Source: Endomychus coccineus (Eukaryota; Arthropoda; Insecta; Coleoptera; Endomychidae). From it: 64,000 nucleotides of DNA. Below the pieces are notes generated by a model, which was given only the letters and a program-made list of their open reading frames with translations, had not been told where the DNA came from and did no database searches. The stretch lies in the NCBI GenBank assembly GCA_958510875.1, contig OY294071.1:35866581-35930580 (forward strand). Direction: 5' to 3'. The position numbers and the translations under genes are program-made. The first letter of the stretch is position 1. Every line of letters begins with the position of its first letter. Of the stretch, positions 22,661 to 34,860 are shown piece by piece.

Positions 22661-23809
22661 ATAGCGAAATCAAACGATTTCCGGTGATTCTAGCTCCAAT
22701 TTGAGTGAGAGACCTTCAATGTCGACTTTTGAATATTGTGATAGCCATCAAGTTTGGAATAACCAATGTCAAATTAGTGCTACTGCAATTTCTTGCTCTG
22801 CATCAGAATTATACGGTGATTCAGATAAGTGAATCAGCTTGTATAAACAATGTTGATTCACAGCACGAGCAATAGCAAACTCAGGGCGGCGGTCGAAGCT
22901 GCTGCTCTAGTCGGTTTATTCTGCGGGAAACAATTTGTATTTTTCCTTTTAGTTTAACAGTATAATTATCGGTTCTAACACGCGATAATGATGGCATTCG
23001 ATCGATTCAACTATCCAATTCTACTCCAAGATATATATTGCTAAAATCTAAAATTAATCAAATCCCAAACAACTCCATATAAATTCTAAGTTATGGACGA
23101 GTCGTTAGTTGTTTTAGTAGTCACTCATTCCAGTTCCAATCGAACGAGGAACTTTTCACGAATGTTCAGTGTTTCCAAGTTTCTCTCATTATTCAACGTT
23201 TCCTTCGAAATCTACCATAATTCATTCATTTTGCAACGATTTAACCGAAATAATGATCGGGTAAAAATTATTACTTTTTCTAATTTTCCACGATCTAGCA
23301 GTTTGAAGTTTGAAGTTCAAGCAGCTTCAGATTCTTTGATGCGAACAAAGAAACAAGATTATTAAATTGACGATTCTGCAATCCCTCCTGAAAATTATAT
23401 ATCGTAGCCCATGTCACGTTTCGTGAACATCCTACAACTAAGATTTTTCAAGGATGGATGTGCTCGTTGAACTTAGAAAGATAGTACAATATGATAGAAT
23501 AAAACAATTATTAATAATGTGGGGGGGGGGGGGAGAATCGGTAAGATTTCTTTACCACCAACCACCAAGAGTGTTCACCAAACAAAAAAATGGAATCTGG
23601 TGAATATATCGCAATCATACAGATGTGTCCGAAAACGAACAATTGTATTTATAAAAGGAGGGTGAGGAATGTTGGTGATCTACAAAATTGATCAGAAAGA
23701 GGAAGGAATGTCCTTTACAACTGCCTGGAAATATAGTTCCTATACTGATAACAAAGTTTTCCCTATTCGTTGAAAAATTGGTGAAACCGGAAGTACTAAG
23801 AGCTGTCAA
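22661..23809. other. Non-coding stretch
   Basis: AT-rich. Contains a run of about 13 G at 23522-23534. An open frame at 23093-23365 (90 codons) has no recognised content and no splice context I could support. Confidence 0.45.
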
Positions 23810-24262
23810 CTGCTTTGAACAAAAATCGCTTGGTTTTCTATTCCGTATCAAGAAATACTTTACACCTGAAGTACCGATCACATGTTTGGAGTTCAGCTCC
23901 CAAAAATACGTTGAAGCTCTTGATTCTATTGTGGATGATCTCTCACTTTTCCATAGATATTTCCATGGTCGGTGATGATCAGGAAACTCGTCTGTTATTC
24001 CACCACGAGAAATTTCAGGTAGGCATATTAGATGAGTTAAAACTGATCAGCCCTTCATTGTCAACCTCGAGACCTACCTCTTTTTAACAGACTCCATTTT
24101 TCTATAGAACGGCGGAATTGTGGAACTTTGCCTAGTGAGGTTTTTTTTATGTCTATAACTTCTAAACTTTCGAGGAAAATTACGATGCCTACCTCCACTC
24201 CCAGCACTCCATCGCAGGCTCACAAGGTTTTCTACCAAGATTAAAGGTGTCATCATCAACGA
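23810..24262 (+). pseudogene. X1 LINE 3' fragment
   Basis: Contains 'LGFLFRIKKYFT', a 'HVWSSAPK' block, 'LSLFHRYFHGR', the 'LLFHHE' stretch and the degraded tail before CTCACAAGG. Covers only the C-terminal quarter and is out of frame in places. It abuts the opposite-strand RNase H relic at 24262. Confidence 0.75.
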
Positions 24263-24880
24263 TTGAGGGGATTAGGCCACTTAGCTTTGACTATTGTGAG
24301 CCTAGGCACAGGCTCTTTTATAAAAAGCTAGGCCTGACTCATGCCTGGTGATTCTCGCCACAGTTCAGGCCACTCTTTGCTCAGTTGGCCTAGAAGGGCG
24401 AGACCCTTGGTTCTGGCCCGACAGGGGCGCTAGATGACCCTCGCCTAGCTAGGGAGTCGGTCATTTCATTTCCTTCAACTCCTCTGTATCCATGGACCCA
24501 GATGAGTTGAACTTTATTCCTCCTAGCTAGTTCAGCCAGTGTATCTATGCATTCTTTGACATGCCTTGAAGTGATTGTGGGTGATTTGAGAGCTCCCAGA
24601 GTCGACCGGCTGTCATGTGCAAATATATATATGCACTTATTTACATAGTTTCTTCGCAGGTTTTCCATGGTACAAGTCAACATTGCGTAGACCTCCGCCT
24701 GAATAACCGTGGAGTGAGCATCTACAGTCACTGAGATAGTGATCTTTGGCTTTTTTAGGTACACTCCCGCCCCAGAAACCTGACCTACCTTGGACGCGTC
24801 TGTGAACCATACGAGCCCATGATTAAGGGTGTAGTCAAAATGTGGAAAGAACCACAGTGAAAACCGCAACACTGCATCCG
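24262..24880 (-). pseudogene. I-like LINE RNase H domain, nearly complete
   Basis: The frame 24390-24872 encodes an RNase H domain with all four carboxylates in context: Asp in LVWFTDASKVG, Glu in VIQAEVYAMLTC, Asp in HDSRSTLGAL and Asp in GNEMTDSLARR. It also has the 'LIWVHGYRGVEGNEMTD' H..G loop. In LINEs this domain removes the RNA strand after target-primed synthesis. The upstream RT is absent (5' truncated). Downstream the frame continues as a degraded C-terminal block to about 24262. Closest relative in the window: 8.3-8.5 kb. Confidence 0.85.
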
Positions 24881-26135
24881 GTATTCTTCTAATAACTTCC
24901 TCCTCTACTAAACCTGAATGAATGATTGAAAGATACAGGCATTTTGATATACTGATTCAACTCCTCTGTAATTTATGTGGCTACAGTGCACAACCTGTAC
25001 TCTCAATAACAGTAGCAATGAAATGGAATGGGTTTAATTTTTGAACTAAAAGTCAAAGGAATGTGTTTTTCCTTCAACTCCATTCAAAGCGGATTCATTA
25101 AAACTGCGTTATATGTCGTTCAGTGGAATATGAAAACACGTTCAGTTAGGTCTTAACAGTTCATTTAATGTTCAATATGACGACGAGGTGTATGTGTGTG
25201 CGAGTTAAGTCATGGAACAATAGGATACAGTTTCCGTGGAATGAGTGCATTAAGTAGATCGTTCCTGGATATCGGTAAATATCTATATGCTCAATGGTCA
25301 CTAATCCGATTTCCGGATTAAACGTAAACACAAAAGGGCTTTACAGGATTAAGTTTACGAATCTGGAATTCCAAATCGGTTTTTATAGATACAGTGGAGT
25401 TTTGTTAATATACATTCTATTGAATATATCGCAAAAAATTTAAATCCGACCGACGATAAAATTTATATTCAGCAATTGCTGCTGGACTTCATTATTTATT
25501 CTAATAAATTACAATGTTGCATGTTATATTTTCATAAAGCTGCGGGCTGCCTCGTTTTATTACTAATTTAAATATTTCACGTGCTGGTACTGAAGTAGGA
25601 GTGAATAGATTACTTGGTGAGTCTGCAGAAAAGAACCAAAGTGAAAACGTATCATAATTTTTTTCAATTTCATCAGCAAGTTTTGAAGGATGAAAGCAAA
25701 CTCACAGAATCCTCATTGACATTGGCATTTAGGCTATCCGAGTCAACATTCATTAAACTTGTGTCAGCTTTTGCTCTAGGGGCAGATTGAGCAAGACCGT
25801 CAAAAATTAAAGAGCTGCAGTAACGTAGGAAAATGATCACCAGAATTTGCAAGCGGGTACTACATTTTTAAGGAACTCAGCTATCTAGATCCGAGTATCC
25901 AACGTTTCTGCAGATCATCATTCCAAAAAGCTCAAGAAGTGTTTTCAGGAAAGGTCTGTAACCAGCTGAGTATAATTTTATGAAATGTTCAATGAATAAT
26001 TGACTGTATTGTCAATATCTGGAGTTACAACAGTTATTATGTATTGGTGAACCAAGTCCAATTACAAATGAAATACAATCTGTATAATTCCAACTGCAAT
26101 TCAGGTTGTTCAGCCGTTCATGCAAACATGGTGTG
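24881..26135. other. Non-coding stretch
   Basis: AT-rich, frequent stops. No gene or repeat recognised. Confidence 0.5.
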
Positions 26136-27375
26136 TTTCCTTCCAACTGGACGACAACTATAGACCAACCAATTCCAAAAAATGGAAAGAAGACCATTCC
26201 TAATAATCATAGACTCATTGCACTATCATCTGTAATCTCAAGAAGTCTAGCATCGAGTTCATCCAATACGTAGAGAGCTCCAAAATCGTGAATGATCGGC
26301 AATATACTCGTAGCTTTCATCAGCAGAGATCAACAGTAGTCCTGCTTGCCTACGTAACACATCTATGGCAGAAATCTATTGAAAACTATGGGGAATCTTT
26401 AGTTGTAGCATTAGATATCTCAAAAGCATTTAACAAAGTCTGGCACCACGGCCTTCTTGGAAAACTTCCGCCATATGGTTTGCCACCTCATCTTTGTCGC
26501 TTACTATCGAGTTTTATCTTAGATAGATCACTCCATGTGATGGTGGACGGAGTGTCTTCCGATACAATGAATAATAACACTGGTGTACCACAGGGATCTC
26601 TCTTGGCACCTACTTTGTTTCTGCTCAATATCAACGATATGTTGGAAGTGACCAACTGTTTCGTCTATAGATTTCCAGATGACATACTTTTTTTTTCTAT
26701 ACTTTGATTACACAACAGGGAACCATATAATGTTCGAAAAACATCGTGTGGGAGAGATGATAGGCATTCCAATTTGAAAGTTTGGAGGTTATAGGCATAA
26801 GAAAAGACCTCACTTTGAATCCCAACAGCTCTCCATAATCTACAAAGCAGAGATTCGACCTCTCCTGGAGTAATGTTCACATGTTTGAAGTTAAGGTCCA
26901 AAACATATCCCAAAGCTTTTGGATTCTATCCCGAAAATAGCTATTCGTCTGATTGATGATGTCATACTTACGAGTTCATTGACCTCTCTAGAACGTGGTA
27001 GACAGATGGGAGATATCTCCCTTTTCTATGTATCATCAGTCGCTATAGATATGTCCATGGTCGGTGTTCATCAGGAATTTCGTCTGTTGTTCCACCACTT
27101 TGAGATTCCGGGTAGGCGAACTAGACGTGCTCAAACAACTAGTCACCCATTCATTGTCAAGTTCATTTCTCCCTACAAGACTTCATTTTTCTATCGAACT
27201 GCAAAGTTGTGGAGCTCTTTGCCTAGTGAGGTCTTTTCTTATCCCAAAAACTGCAAATTCCTATCTCCTATTCCAACATTCCACCGCTCGCTCACACGAT
27301 GTTCATCGAACATTACATATTTTCCTCTCGTGTAGACAAAGTATAAAAAAATTCTCTGAATCACTCAGATCTTAA
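26136..27375 (+). pseudogene. X1 LINE relic with the best-preserved RT centre
   Basis: The frame 26288-26707 reads 'QYTRSFHQQRSTVVLLAYVT', 'SLVVALDISKAFNKVWHHGL' (motif A, Asp retained), PPHLCRLLSSFILDRSLHV, 'NTGVPQGSLLAPTLFLLNIN' (motif B, intact) and a degenerate motif C 'YRFPDDILFFS'. At 26704-26818 the element is interrupted by an inverted piece of its own 3' tail. It then resumes with 'FESQQLSIIYKAEIRPLLE', 'DVILTSSLTSLERGRQMGDI', the FYRTAKLWSSLPSEVF block and the tail to about 27375. Nonfunctional. Confidence 0.85.
26704..26818 (-). repeat. Inverted X1 3'-tail patch inside an X1 copy
   Basis: Read on the minus strand, this 115-bp piece matches the conserved X1 end (tail landmark CACGATGTTTTTCGAACATT and the TATAACCTCCAAACTTTC block). 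It replaces the region between motif C and the C-terminal domain of the surrounding plus-strand copy. Confidence 0.7.
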
Positions 27376-27780
27376 TTTCTATTGGACAACGACCGCAAAT
27401 GAAAGTTTGCTTATCCAACTCTAGTCAATATTGAATTCAATTATATTTTGCTACAATCAGAACCTCTTGAATTATTATATTGGATACTGAATTTTCTATT
27501 CAGCCAACTTCAACCAAACAAGGGCAGTGAGCACATGCGCTTCAGCTTCAATTAGGGAAGTTATAGTTATTTATTTAAGGGACTCGATGGAGCAAAACGT
27601 AAAACTTCTATATTACCTCGTAATTTTCCATAATACATATTTCCTATACGCATAGTAACAAAAATCACGTATACAAATATTTATTATACATTTTTTTCAT
27701 TAAAAAAGTAGATTTGCTGTGTGTGAAGCCTCCGGTTCCCTACAATCTATAGATTTATGCGGTTCCAACGTTAGCAACAC
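27376..27780. other. Non-coding stretch
   Basis: AT-rich. Nothing recognised. On the minus strand it lies downstream of a polyadenylation signal. Confidence 0.5.
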
Positions 27781-27791
27781 TTGAAAAGTTT

Positions 27792-27797
27792 TTTATT
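27792..27797 (-). terminator. AATAAA polyadenylation signal
   Basis: The minus strand reads AATAAA about 47 bases past the TGA stop at 27845-27847, as expected for a short 3' UTR of the gene tail at 27845-28354. Confidence 0.55.
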
Positions 27798-27844
27798 CTG
27801 TATATATTGCAATCAATCAATCAGTAGAACAGGCGCGAACAAGC

Positions 27845-28096
27845 TCAATGTATTGAGACCCTTGATTGTGTCCATTGTGTGCCTCTTGGAACAAGAATCA
27901 TTCCGGCAGGCATAGGACCACGTCTAATGCGAAATGCCTTGTATGGCAGTCTAAGAGAAGCCGCTGGACCTTCTACTGGGTTGTGTGCGGAAGTTTCGTC
28001 CACCTCTACACATCTACTAAAACTTGGATGATCAGCAGACGTATGTTCAGGAGACAGTTGCCTGTAGAGAGTCCTTTCACCAGTTCGATGCTTTTT
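27845..28096 (-). CDS. Terminal coding exon of an unrecognised gene
   Basis: On the minus strand the acceptor CCCTTCTCTCCAG, strongly pyrimidine-rich, ends at 28097. From 28096 an open frame of 83 codons in phase 0 runs to a TGA at 27845-27847. It begins KKHRTGERTLYRQLSPEH, includes 'RCVEVDETSAHNPVEGPAAS' and RLPYKAFRIRRGPMPAGM, and ends RGTQWTQSRVSIH. The frame matches that of exon 28197-28354 across a 100-bp intron. The GC content is higher than in neighbouring sequence. I do not recognise the family. The basic stretch FRIRRG is notable but not diagnostic. An opposing plus-strand frame of 116 codons is taken to be its shadow. Confidence 0.55.
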   Translation of the reverse strand, partial: KKHRTGERTLYRQLSPEHTSADHPSFSRCVEVDETSAHNPVEGPAASLRLPYKAFRIRRGPMPAGMILVPRGTQWTQSRVSIH

Positions 28097-28196
28097 CTGG
28101 AGAGAAGGGTTTTCACCTATCGATGTAGATATAACTCCGTCTATATCATTGGTTTAATCTCGAATCCTCCAGAACTTAGAACCGGATTGCACTTAC

Positions 28197-28354
28197 CTCA
28201 GCCTGACAGACAATGACGCGAGTGCCTAAGTAAGTGTCTTGTCCAGCGCCAGACCGCACAAACCCGTTAAGGATTATGCTTGGATTGGGCGGATCATGAA
28301 TAGAAACAGTACAAGACCCGAGACCGTAGATCCCATGTACTCGCAAAGACTCTC
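28197..28354 (-). CDS. Internal coding exon of the same unrecognised gene
   Basis: A 158-bp exon between acceptor GTATACAG (ending at 28355) and donor GTAAGT (from 28196). It enters in phase 1 and leaves in phase 0. It encodes ESLRVHGIYGLGSCTVSIHD, then PPNPSIILNGFVRSGAGQD and TYLGTRVIVCQAE. There are two cysteines and no recognised domain. The consensus donor (GAG|GTAAGT), the matching phase into 28096 and the clean open frame support a real gene. The entry phase also equals the exit phase of the Ig exon at 35066-35374, so it could be an alternative ending of that gene rather than a nested gene. Confidence 0.55.
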
Positions 28355-28380
28355 CTGTATACCCGAAAAGATGCACGTCA

Positions 28381-28930
28381 TTTAAAAGGATGTTCTTACA
28401 ATTTTTCATGAATAAACCCTTCAAAACATGATTTTATTATGGTTAATGTGTATTTGATGAGCCGAATTCTGGGTTTCTAGATACTGTAGAGTGGTCATCA
28501 TTTAATGTTTAAACTAATGTTATAATCGAATTTATCATCATCGAAATCAGATTATAACCAAGTCTCATTAGAATCGATGACGTCGACCAAAATCGAGATT
28601 TTTCCATACCTATTACCCCTTATGAAGTTTTGAAAAATCGAAAAATCTTGAGAAATTAAGGTAACCGTTGAAACTTGTTATGTAAGGTATCAAAAGGATG
28701 TTGTTAGAATTTTTCATGAATAAACCCTTCAAAATATGATTTTATTATGGTTAATGTGTATCTGATGAGCCGAGTTCTTAGTCTCTAGACACTGTAACGT
28801 GGTTAATCATCATTTGATGTTAAAACTAATATTAGAATCGAATTTATCATCATCGAAAATAGGTTATAACCAAGTTTAATTAGAATGTATGATATGAAGT
28901 CGACCGAAATCGCGTGTTTCTATTTACCAG
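28381..28930. repeat. Dispersed repeat R3, direct duplication with about 308-bp spacing
   Basis: The landmark TTTTTCATGAATAAACCCTT occurs at 28402 and again at 28710. It is followed in both units by ATGATTTTATTATGGTTAATG, TGATGAGCCGA.TTCT and GTCGACC.AAATCG. Units are about 308 and 220 bp. The same family occurs at 10.26-10.77 and 47.85-48.52 kb. Confidence 0.8.
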
Positions 28931-31830
28931 TTCAGTTCAGTATTGAGGATAGCTTCAAGATAATTCACTTAGTCATTGGGATTCAAGGTCTTCCCTAACG
29001 TACATACCTCTGGTAGAGTTTCCATTTTTTCGAGGGAAGAACCACTTAGGTCTTTTCAGAATTCACCCTGAGTACCATGATGGCAAGCTCAGTGTATTTG
29101 CAAATGCCAGGAGTGTATGTTTACAAATACAAGAACAATTTTGCCAAATTTCCAATCTGCAACTAATGAATAACATTCTATGCTAATCTAAATTCAAATC
29201 CAGTGCATCCATTAACATATAAACTTTGAAAACTGATTTCTGAAATTTTAAATGACCAAATTAAAATTCCAATTAAAATTCTTTTATTCCAATTTTTGTT
29301 CAATTTAACTGATTATTAAATTCTAATGAATTCAAATTCATCACATGAAAAATGTTAAACGAAATCTGCGAAACATGTCATTTTCTCATATAAATCGATC
29401 GAACAGTGTTGTTTAATTACTAGACTTTTAAGTTTTCATATTCACTAGCGAATGAGAATTGAACTGAGCAACCTACCATGGTTCAATAACATCAATATAG
29501 CTTACAGCTTCAACTCGTATAATTAGACAAGCGAAACATATTATTTGCAATAGCATTAAAACCTAGAATAACGTAACATATTTCTTTCATTCCGTAACGC
29601 TTGAGCTTCCATTATCCTCGAAATATTATGCACACATTGCTGAATCAAATCAGTGATCATGTACAAGATATACTTATCCTCAACAAAACCCTTTCAAAGT
29701 AATACAATATCATTTATTCAGACAAGGAATAAAGTGGTGAACCCTGGGAATCATCTCTAAGAATTCAAGAGACGTATTGCGAGTCTTTTATGTGACTAGA
29801 ATATTACACCCAGATTTACAGAGCAAGTTTAGGTCCTGACCAAGAGTTAAAAACCTATTTTGGATTCAATAGGGGAGAATACAGGGGAAATTCAATGCCT
29901 TTTGTTATACTTTGTGATCTAGTTTTATGCTACGTGGTAAACCCCAAAATAAATCTTCACCTAAACATACAAGTTTTATTCCGAATGCAGCAGTATTTTA
30001 GTTCAGAATGATTTAAAATGTAGAAAAATGAGCGTACCTAGTCAATCAATAATGACGCAGTCCAGACCTCACAAAGTTGATAAGCATTCACAGTTTTATC
30101 AGATAATACGAATTGAAACTACAAAATTCTTCTGGACAATCCATTCATTGATATTCAGACACGACAAACAGGCAAGGAAACAGCAATTCATCTAAAATAG
30201 AGGTGATACGAGAATACTCCCCATAGATCAAATCTATCTTCTAGAGAGATTATTTCATAAGAGGTCTGTGGAACTTGTTGGCCAAGGAATGAGAACGGCG
30301 CGACCGATGTATCTATCGTTCAGAGGATGTTAAATTGTACGCCATGTCACTTCTCAGCAAGCTCAAAATTGAGGTTCCAAATTTGAGCTTGTTAATTTTG
30401 GTATTATAAATAAATTTGTAAAACTAAATGCATAGGGTGGTCGAGCTATTTTCGAGGTACCTAATGTTTTTTTCGAGCCGTTCCGAAGCCACTTGGTTTT
30501 CCGGAAATCAAGAAAATGGTTTCTGGCATTTATTTGGAATAAATGCATGTTAATTTTCGATAGAACTCAACTGGAAAACCGAGGGAGTCCGAAACACCAC
30601 AAAACTACCATAATATGGCCCAAATAGCTCGAAAATATATTACATTTTGTTTTTTTCGGAATAATTCAAGCATTCAAAGTTGGGGTCAAAAATTAACTTG
30701 TCAAAATCTCAATTTACTGGAAAACAGAGGTTCTAATCTAGCTACGGTTGGATAGTTTGCAAACATCTCGACAAGACTAAGCATTTCGTGTTTCAAATCA
30801 GCGTGGAGTCCAAATTTATCCTGTGTAAAGCAATTTTATCGATTATCTGGGAAATCAAGAGGGTATGGAATAGCTGCAAAATACCATTGGATAATTGAAA
30901 CAATATCCAGGAACTCTTATGTAGCTCCAATTTCCGGAAATCGCTTGAAAATCATATGCATTTCACTTTCTACATTCTAAAATCATTTCAAAAATTGGAG
31001 AATAATGATAAAATTCTTCTGAATCTCTTTACTAATCAGTCACTTGGCTCTGGCATTGTAAATACGTTGTTTATTAGCAAGATAATTAATGTAGGTACGT
31101 GAATAAGCTCTTCAAAGTAGTTACTTTCATAATTAATGCATACAGTAAGCAATGGCAATTATGTTCTCAAAGTTCCTGCAAACAACTATTTTCTAAGATA
31201 TTGAGATCCCGGGAAATCGCCGCAAATCCCAATTTATCTACAGGTTAAATTAGAAAGTTACTCAGATGAATAAATCTCGCTCCATCACTAACAACACCCA
31301 AGTTATTTGTTGAGTTCTATTCTGATTCTGTTAAACTGGCAAAATAATGAATGAATGTATTAAGGTTATTCATTTGTTGACATTATAGATTTATTCCACT
31401 TATGTTTTCTCCTCTAGGTCTGTTATAGAGTTAACTAAAAGTTTATATTTAAGCTCTCGAATCACGAAGATTAAGGCGGATTCACTATACACGCATACAA
31501 CCACCAACGAAATAAAGCTCTGAGTTGATAATTCGCTACAGACCGCTTACAACAATCTCTTATTTATATCATTTCAATTTCATAATATGTCTCCTTCATA
31601 TCCTACCAATCTCCTTTGCAAAATAAACAATATGTATTAACAGTATTGTCTCAGAGTTTTCCATGAATCAATAGAACAATTCATTCAACATATGTTTTCT
31701 TTAGTATAATATGTTTATTGTACACAGAAAATTCATGGAGGATTAGGGGATTTCCAACGGACTCATTGACTTGAATTTAGAACACACTCCGACGAATTGA
31801 TCCAAAACTGTTTCAAATAAACTCAAGATA
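28931..31830. other. Non-coding intronic stretch
   Basis: AT-rich. No recognisable proteins or repeats of families seen elsewhere in the window. A 61-codon minus frame at 30363-30548 has no support. Confidence 0.5.
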
Positions 31831-31832
31831 AT

Positions 31833-33360
31833 ATGTCGACCATTGCGGCATTGATGATACCCCGAAATCAAAAATACCCAAAATCTTGGAAAAAAAAAGA
31901 TAGTAGATGGTGGGGAAAGGCTGGTATGGAGGCAGTGCTCTGCCTCATATCTCTATACATTTCTATAGAGGAAGTGCCTACAGCATCTGCACTACACTTC
32001 CAGTTCATACTCTTCCCTAACCAAAGATGATGGCACACTGGGTACTACACCACAAGAAAAAGCCAACCTTCTTGCTGAAATGTTTGTAGCAAATTCAACT
32101 TTGAATCCGCAAGGGGAGGACCCCCCTAATATTGCTGTCATCGATAGCCATATGCCTGAAATTGTCTTTCGTCAGGGCACAATTAAGCGTATTACGCTTG
32201 ATCTCAATACCAAAAGTCTATGGGAGCAGACGGAATTCCACCTGTCGTTCTCAAGGAATGTGCGCCTGAATTAAAACCAGTTTTCTGCAGGTTGTTTACC
32301 TTTTCATATAAACTTGGTGTTTCCTTCCAGCTGGAAAATAGCTATAGTGCAACCAATTCCAAAAAAAAGGAGAGAAGACCCTTCCTAATAATTATAGATC
32401 CATTGCCCTATTATCTGTGATCTCTAAATTGATGAAGAAAGCAATCAATATCGAGCTCATCAAACACCTAAAGAGCTACAAAATTGTGGATGACCGGCAA
32501 TATGGCTTTCTTCAGCAGATATCAACAAGATACCTGCTTGCCTACGTAACATATGTAAGGCAAGAATCTATTGAAAAACATGGGAAATCTCCACCAAAGC
32601 CTTCTTGGGAAACTTCCGTTATATGGTTTACCTCCTCAACTTTGTCGCTTACTATCGTGTTTTTTCCCAGATAGATCACTCCATGTGGTGGTTGACGGAT
32701 ATACTTCATATGCAATGACTATCAACGCTGATGTTCCACAGGGATCTGTCTTTGCACCAACTCTGTTTCTGCTCCATATGAAAAATCTGCTGGAAGTTAT
32801 CACCTGTCCCGTCCACAGCTTTGCAGACTATGGTACACTTCATACCGCTTCCTCATCTAAAGCCCCTATACCATCCAAAGAAGCCAGAGGAGTGAAACAA
32901 GGAGAGGTTGATGCTATTAATAGAGATCTTACAAATATTTTGCAATGGTGATCTGATAATCTAGTAGAGTTTAATGCAACTGAAACTTAATCTTGCGTCT
33001 TCTCCACGAAGGCTGATCTCGCAATCCCTAATATGATGTCAAGTACAACTATTCCTATGGAGTCTTCCATAACAATGTTCAGGATCACCACCAACAGCAC
33101 CCTCTCATTAGACGATCATGTGGGATTCATTGCGAAAACCGCTCCACAAAAATTTGGTTTTCTATTCCGTGCCAAGAGCTACTTTACATCCCAGCAGCTC
33201 CTCATAATCTACAAAGCACAGATTCGACCTGTCCTGAAGTACTGTTCACATTCTTGGAGTTCGTGTCACTCTCCCAAACATCTCTCTCCCTACATTCCAC
33301 TGCTGGCTCACACGATGTTCTTCGAACATTATAGTCGTGTAGTCAAAGTATAAAAAAAAC
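31833..33360 (+). pseudogene. X1 LINE relic, longest 5' extent
   Basis: This copy begins upstream of RT with 'RNQKYPKSWKKKDSRWWGK' and 'TPQEKANLLAEMFVANSTLN' (the linker between endonuclease and RT, where CR1/Jockey elements read 'EKA.LL...F..NS'). Next come 'IVFRQGTIKRITLDLNTKS', 'GADGIPPVVLKECAPELKPV' (RT motif 0/1), 'YGFLQQISTRYLLAYVTYV', a deletion of motif A, PPQLCRLLSCFFPDRSLHV, 'NADVPQGSVFAPTLFLLHMK' (motif B) and 'HSFADYGTLHTAS' (motif C, YADD eroded to FADY). The C-terminal region is shortened, ending at the 3' tail near 33350. Several frameshifts. Confidence 0.85.
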
Positions 33361-34184
33361 ACCCAAATTCAATAGGACTCTGGTACAAAGAGAGTAAGGA
33401 TGGCAAACACTTTCTCCTGCTGGAGGTGGCAATCAAAGACACCTTTTGTCGGTAGAGAAACAGACAACGTGACGTGCTACCTTACTTTATCGGACTCAAT
33501 TTTCCCATACTTATGAAAATCTGCAAGTGGAAATTATTCTATGTGTTCTCGGGAGATTGCTGATGTCAACGGTTGGTATATTAGTCTAGAAAATTATTGT
33601 TTTATCGGGTTATAATCTATGAGAAGACAAGAATTCAGGGTGTCGTAAAGCGGAGAAAAACTTAATCGTCATCTAAGGTTGCAAGTAAAACAGACATATA
33701 ATTTCTCATCCATGAAAACATACTTCAATATTAATTAGATTTATGTGGCAAATGAATCCATATACTTAATTTCCCCCAAACGGTACAAAAGCTTAAGTCG
33801 AAATGAAATATGGCAGAACAGTGTGGGGAGAATCGAGAGCACCAATTCTCCCTAAACGTGATGAGATCACGGAGACCTCTAATGAAAATCGCTTTTATAT
33901 CTAATCATAACACAGGTATTCAGGGAATATTTGCAGAACTTGGAAATTGAAGTACGATGCATAAATTCTATTACTAGGTCGAATTTTATGACGTTGACAC
34001 CTTCTAGTTTTACGTACCCTTATGGGGAAGCGCATAATATACGGATTTATATTCCTCCTCTTGCATTATATTCCATTTGCTCTTCAATACAGAAAAATAC
34101 GCTTGCGTGATCTTACTCATTTGGGAGCTCGGAAAACTCGGCATTCTTTTTGGCGAAATTTCTTGATCTAGGAATTATTAAACA
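33361..34184. other. Non-coding intronic stretch
   Basis: AT-rich. No gene or repeat recognised. Confidence 0.5.
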
Positions 34185-34214
34185 AAGTTTTGGTTCACCA
34201 GGTTGAACAGTTAC

Positions 34215-34275
34215 AACACGTCCTATAGGCAGCTGTTTCGCCCTTCTCATGGGCTCGTCAGTGAGACGAGGCTTA
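34215..34275 (-). ncRNA. Hammerhead-like motif, subfamily 2
   Basis: Minus strand: CTGACGA (34261-34255), stem II GCCC/GGGC with loop ATGAGAA, GAAA, then CAGCTGCC. The core fits CTGANGA...GAAA with a perfect stem II. The cleavage triplet is GCC instead of NUH, and stem I is limited to CGTC/GACG across an internal loop. Probably inactive. Confidence 0.55.
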
Positions 34276-34804
34276 CGTGAAGTCACTGATCAACCTTTCC
34301 GAAAGTGATATAATGAAACACCCTCAAAGTGTTTGGCGAACTTAGAAGTTCCAACATCATCTGCCGAAAAGCAGATGTCCCACAGAGAATGCAAATCATA
34401 ATGCTACGCATTGACAAAAAAGTTCTCGCGATTCAAAGAAACGATGGGAAAACCGTTGTTACTACTGCAGCCAGGTACTGTCCCGCAATAGTGCATAGTA
34501 AATACAAGCACATTACCTGTTTGCGGTCAATAGACAAAGTTTTGGTTCACTAGGTTGAACAGTGGCAAAATATTGTTGTCATTGTTGCGGGATCATCACC
34601 TGACGGCATTTCCAACTGTTTCCCCGTTGATTCTTTTAATCGCGAGAACTTATTTGTCAATGCGTAGCATTGTGAATTACATTCTAAGTGGCACATCTGC
34701 CTCCCAGCAGATGATGTTGGAACTTCTAGGTTCGCTAAACACTTTGAGGATGCTTCATTATATCACTTTCTGAGATGGTTGATCGGTGACTTCACGTCTG
34801 CCTC

Positions 34805-34860
34805 GTATCACTGATGAACCCATGAGAAAGGCGAAACAGCTATCAGAGGCTATAGGACGC
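34805..34860 (+). ncRNA. Hammerhead-like motif, subfamily 2
   Basis: CTGATGA (34811-34817), weak stem II ACCC/AGGC, GAAA (34833-34836), then CAGCTATC with a usable ATC triplet. Stem I is not canonical: only GCCTC/GAGGC, offset by six bases. It is the mirror partner of the motif at 34215-34275. Confidence 0.5.

Noticed and set aside
23521..23535. Poly(G) run as a regulatory or G-quadruplex element
   Set aside because: A single homopolymer of about 13 G in non-coding DNA, possibly of uncertain length. No functional context.
27866..28216. 116-codon plus-strand frame
   Set aside because: It is antisense to the better-supported minus-strand exons with splice sites and AATAAA.
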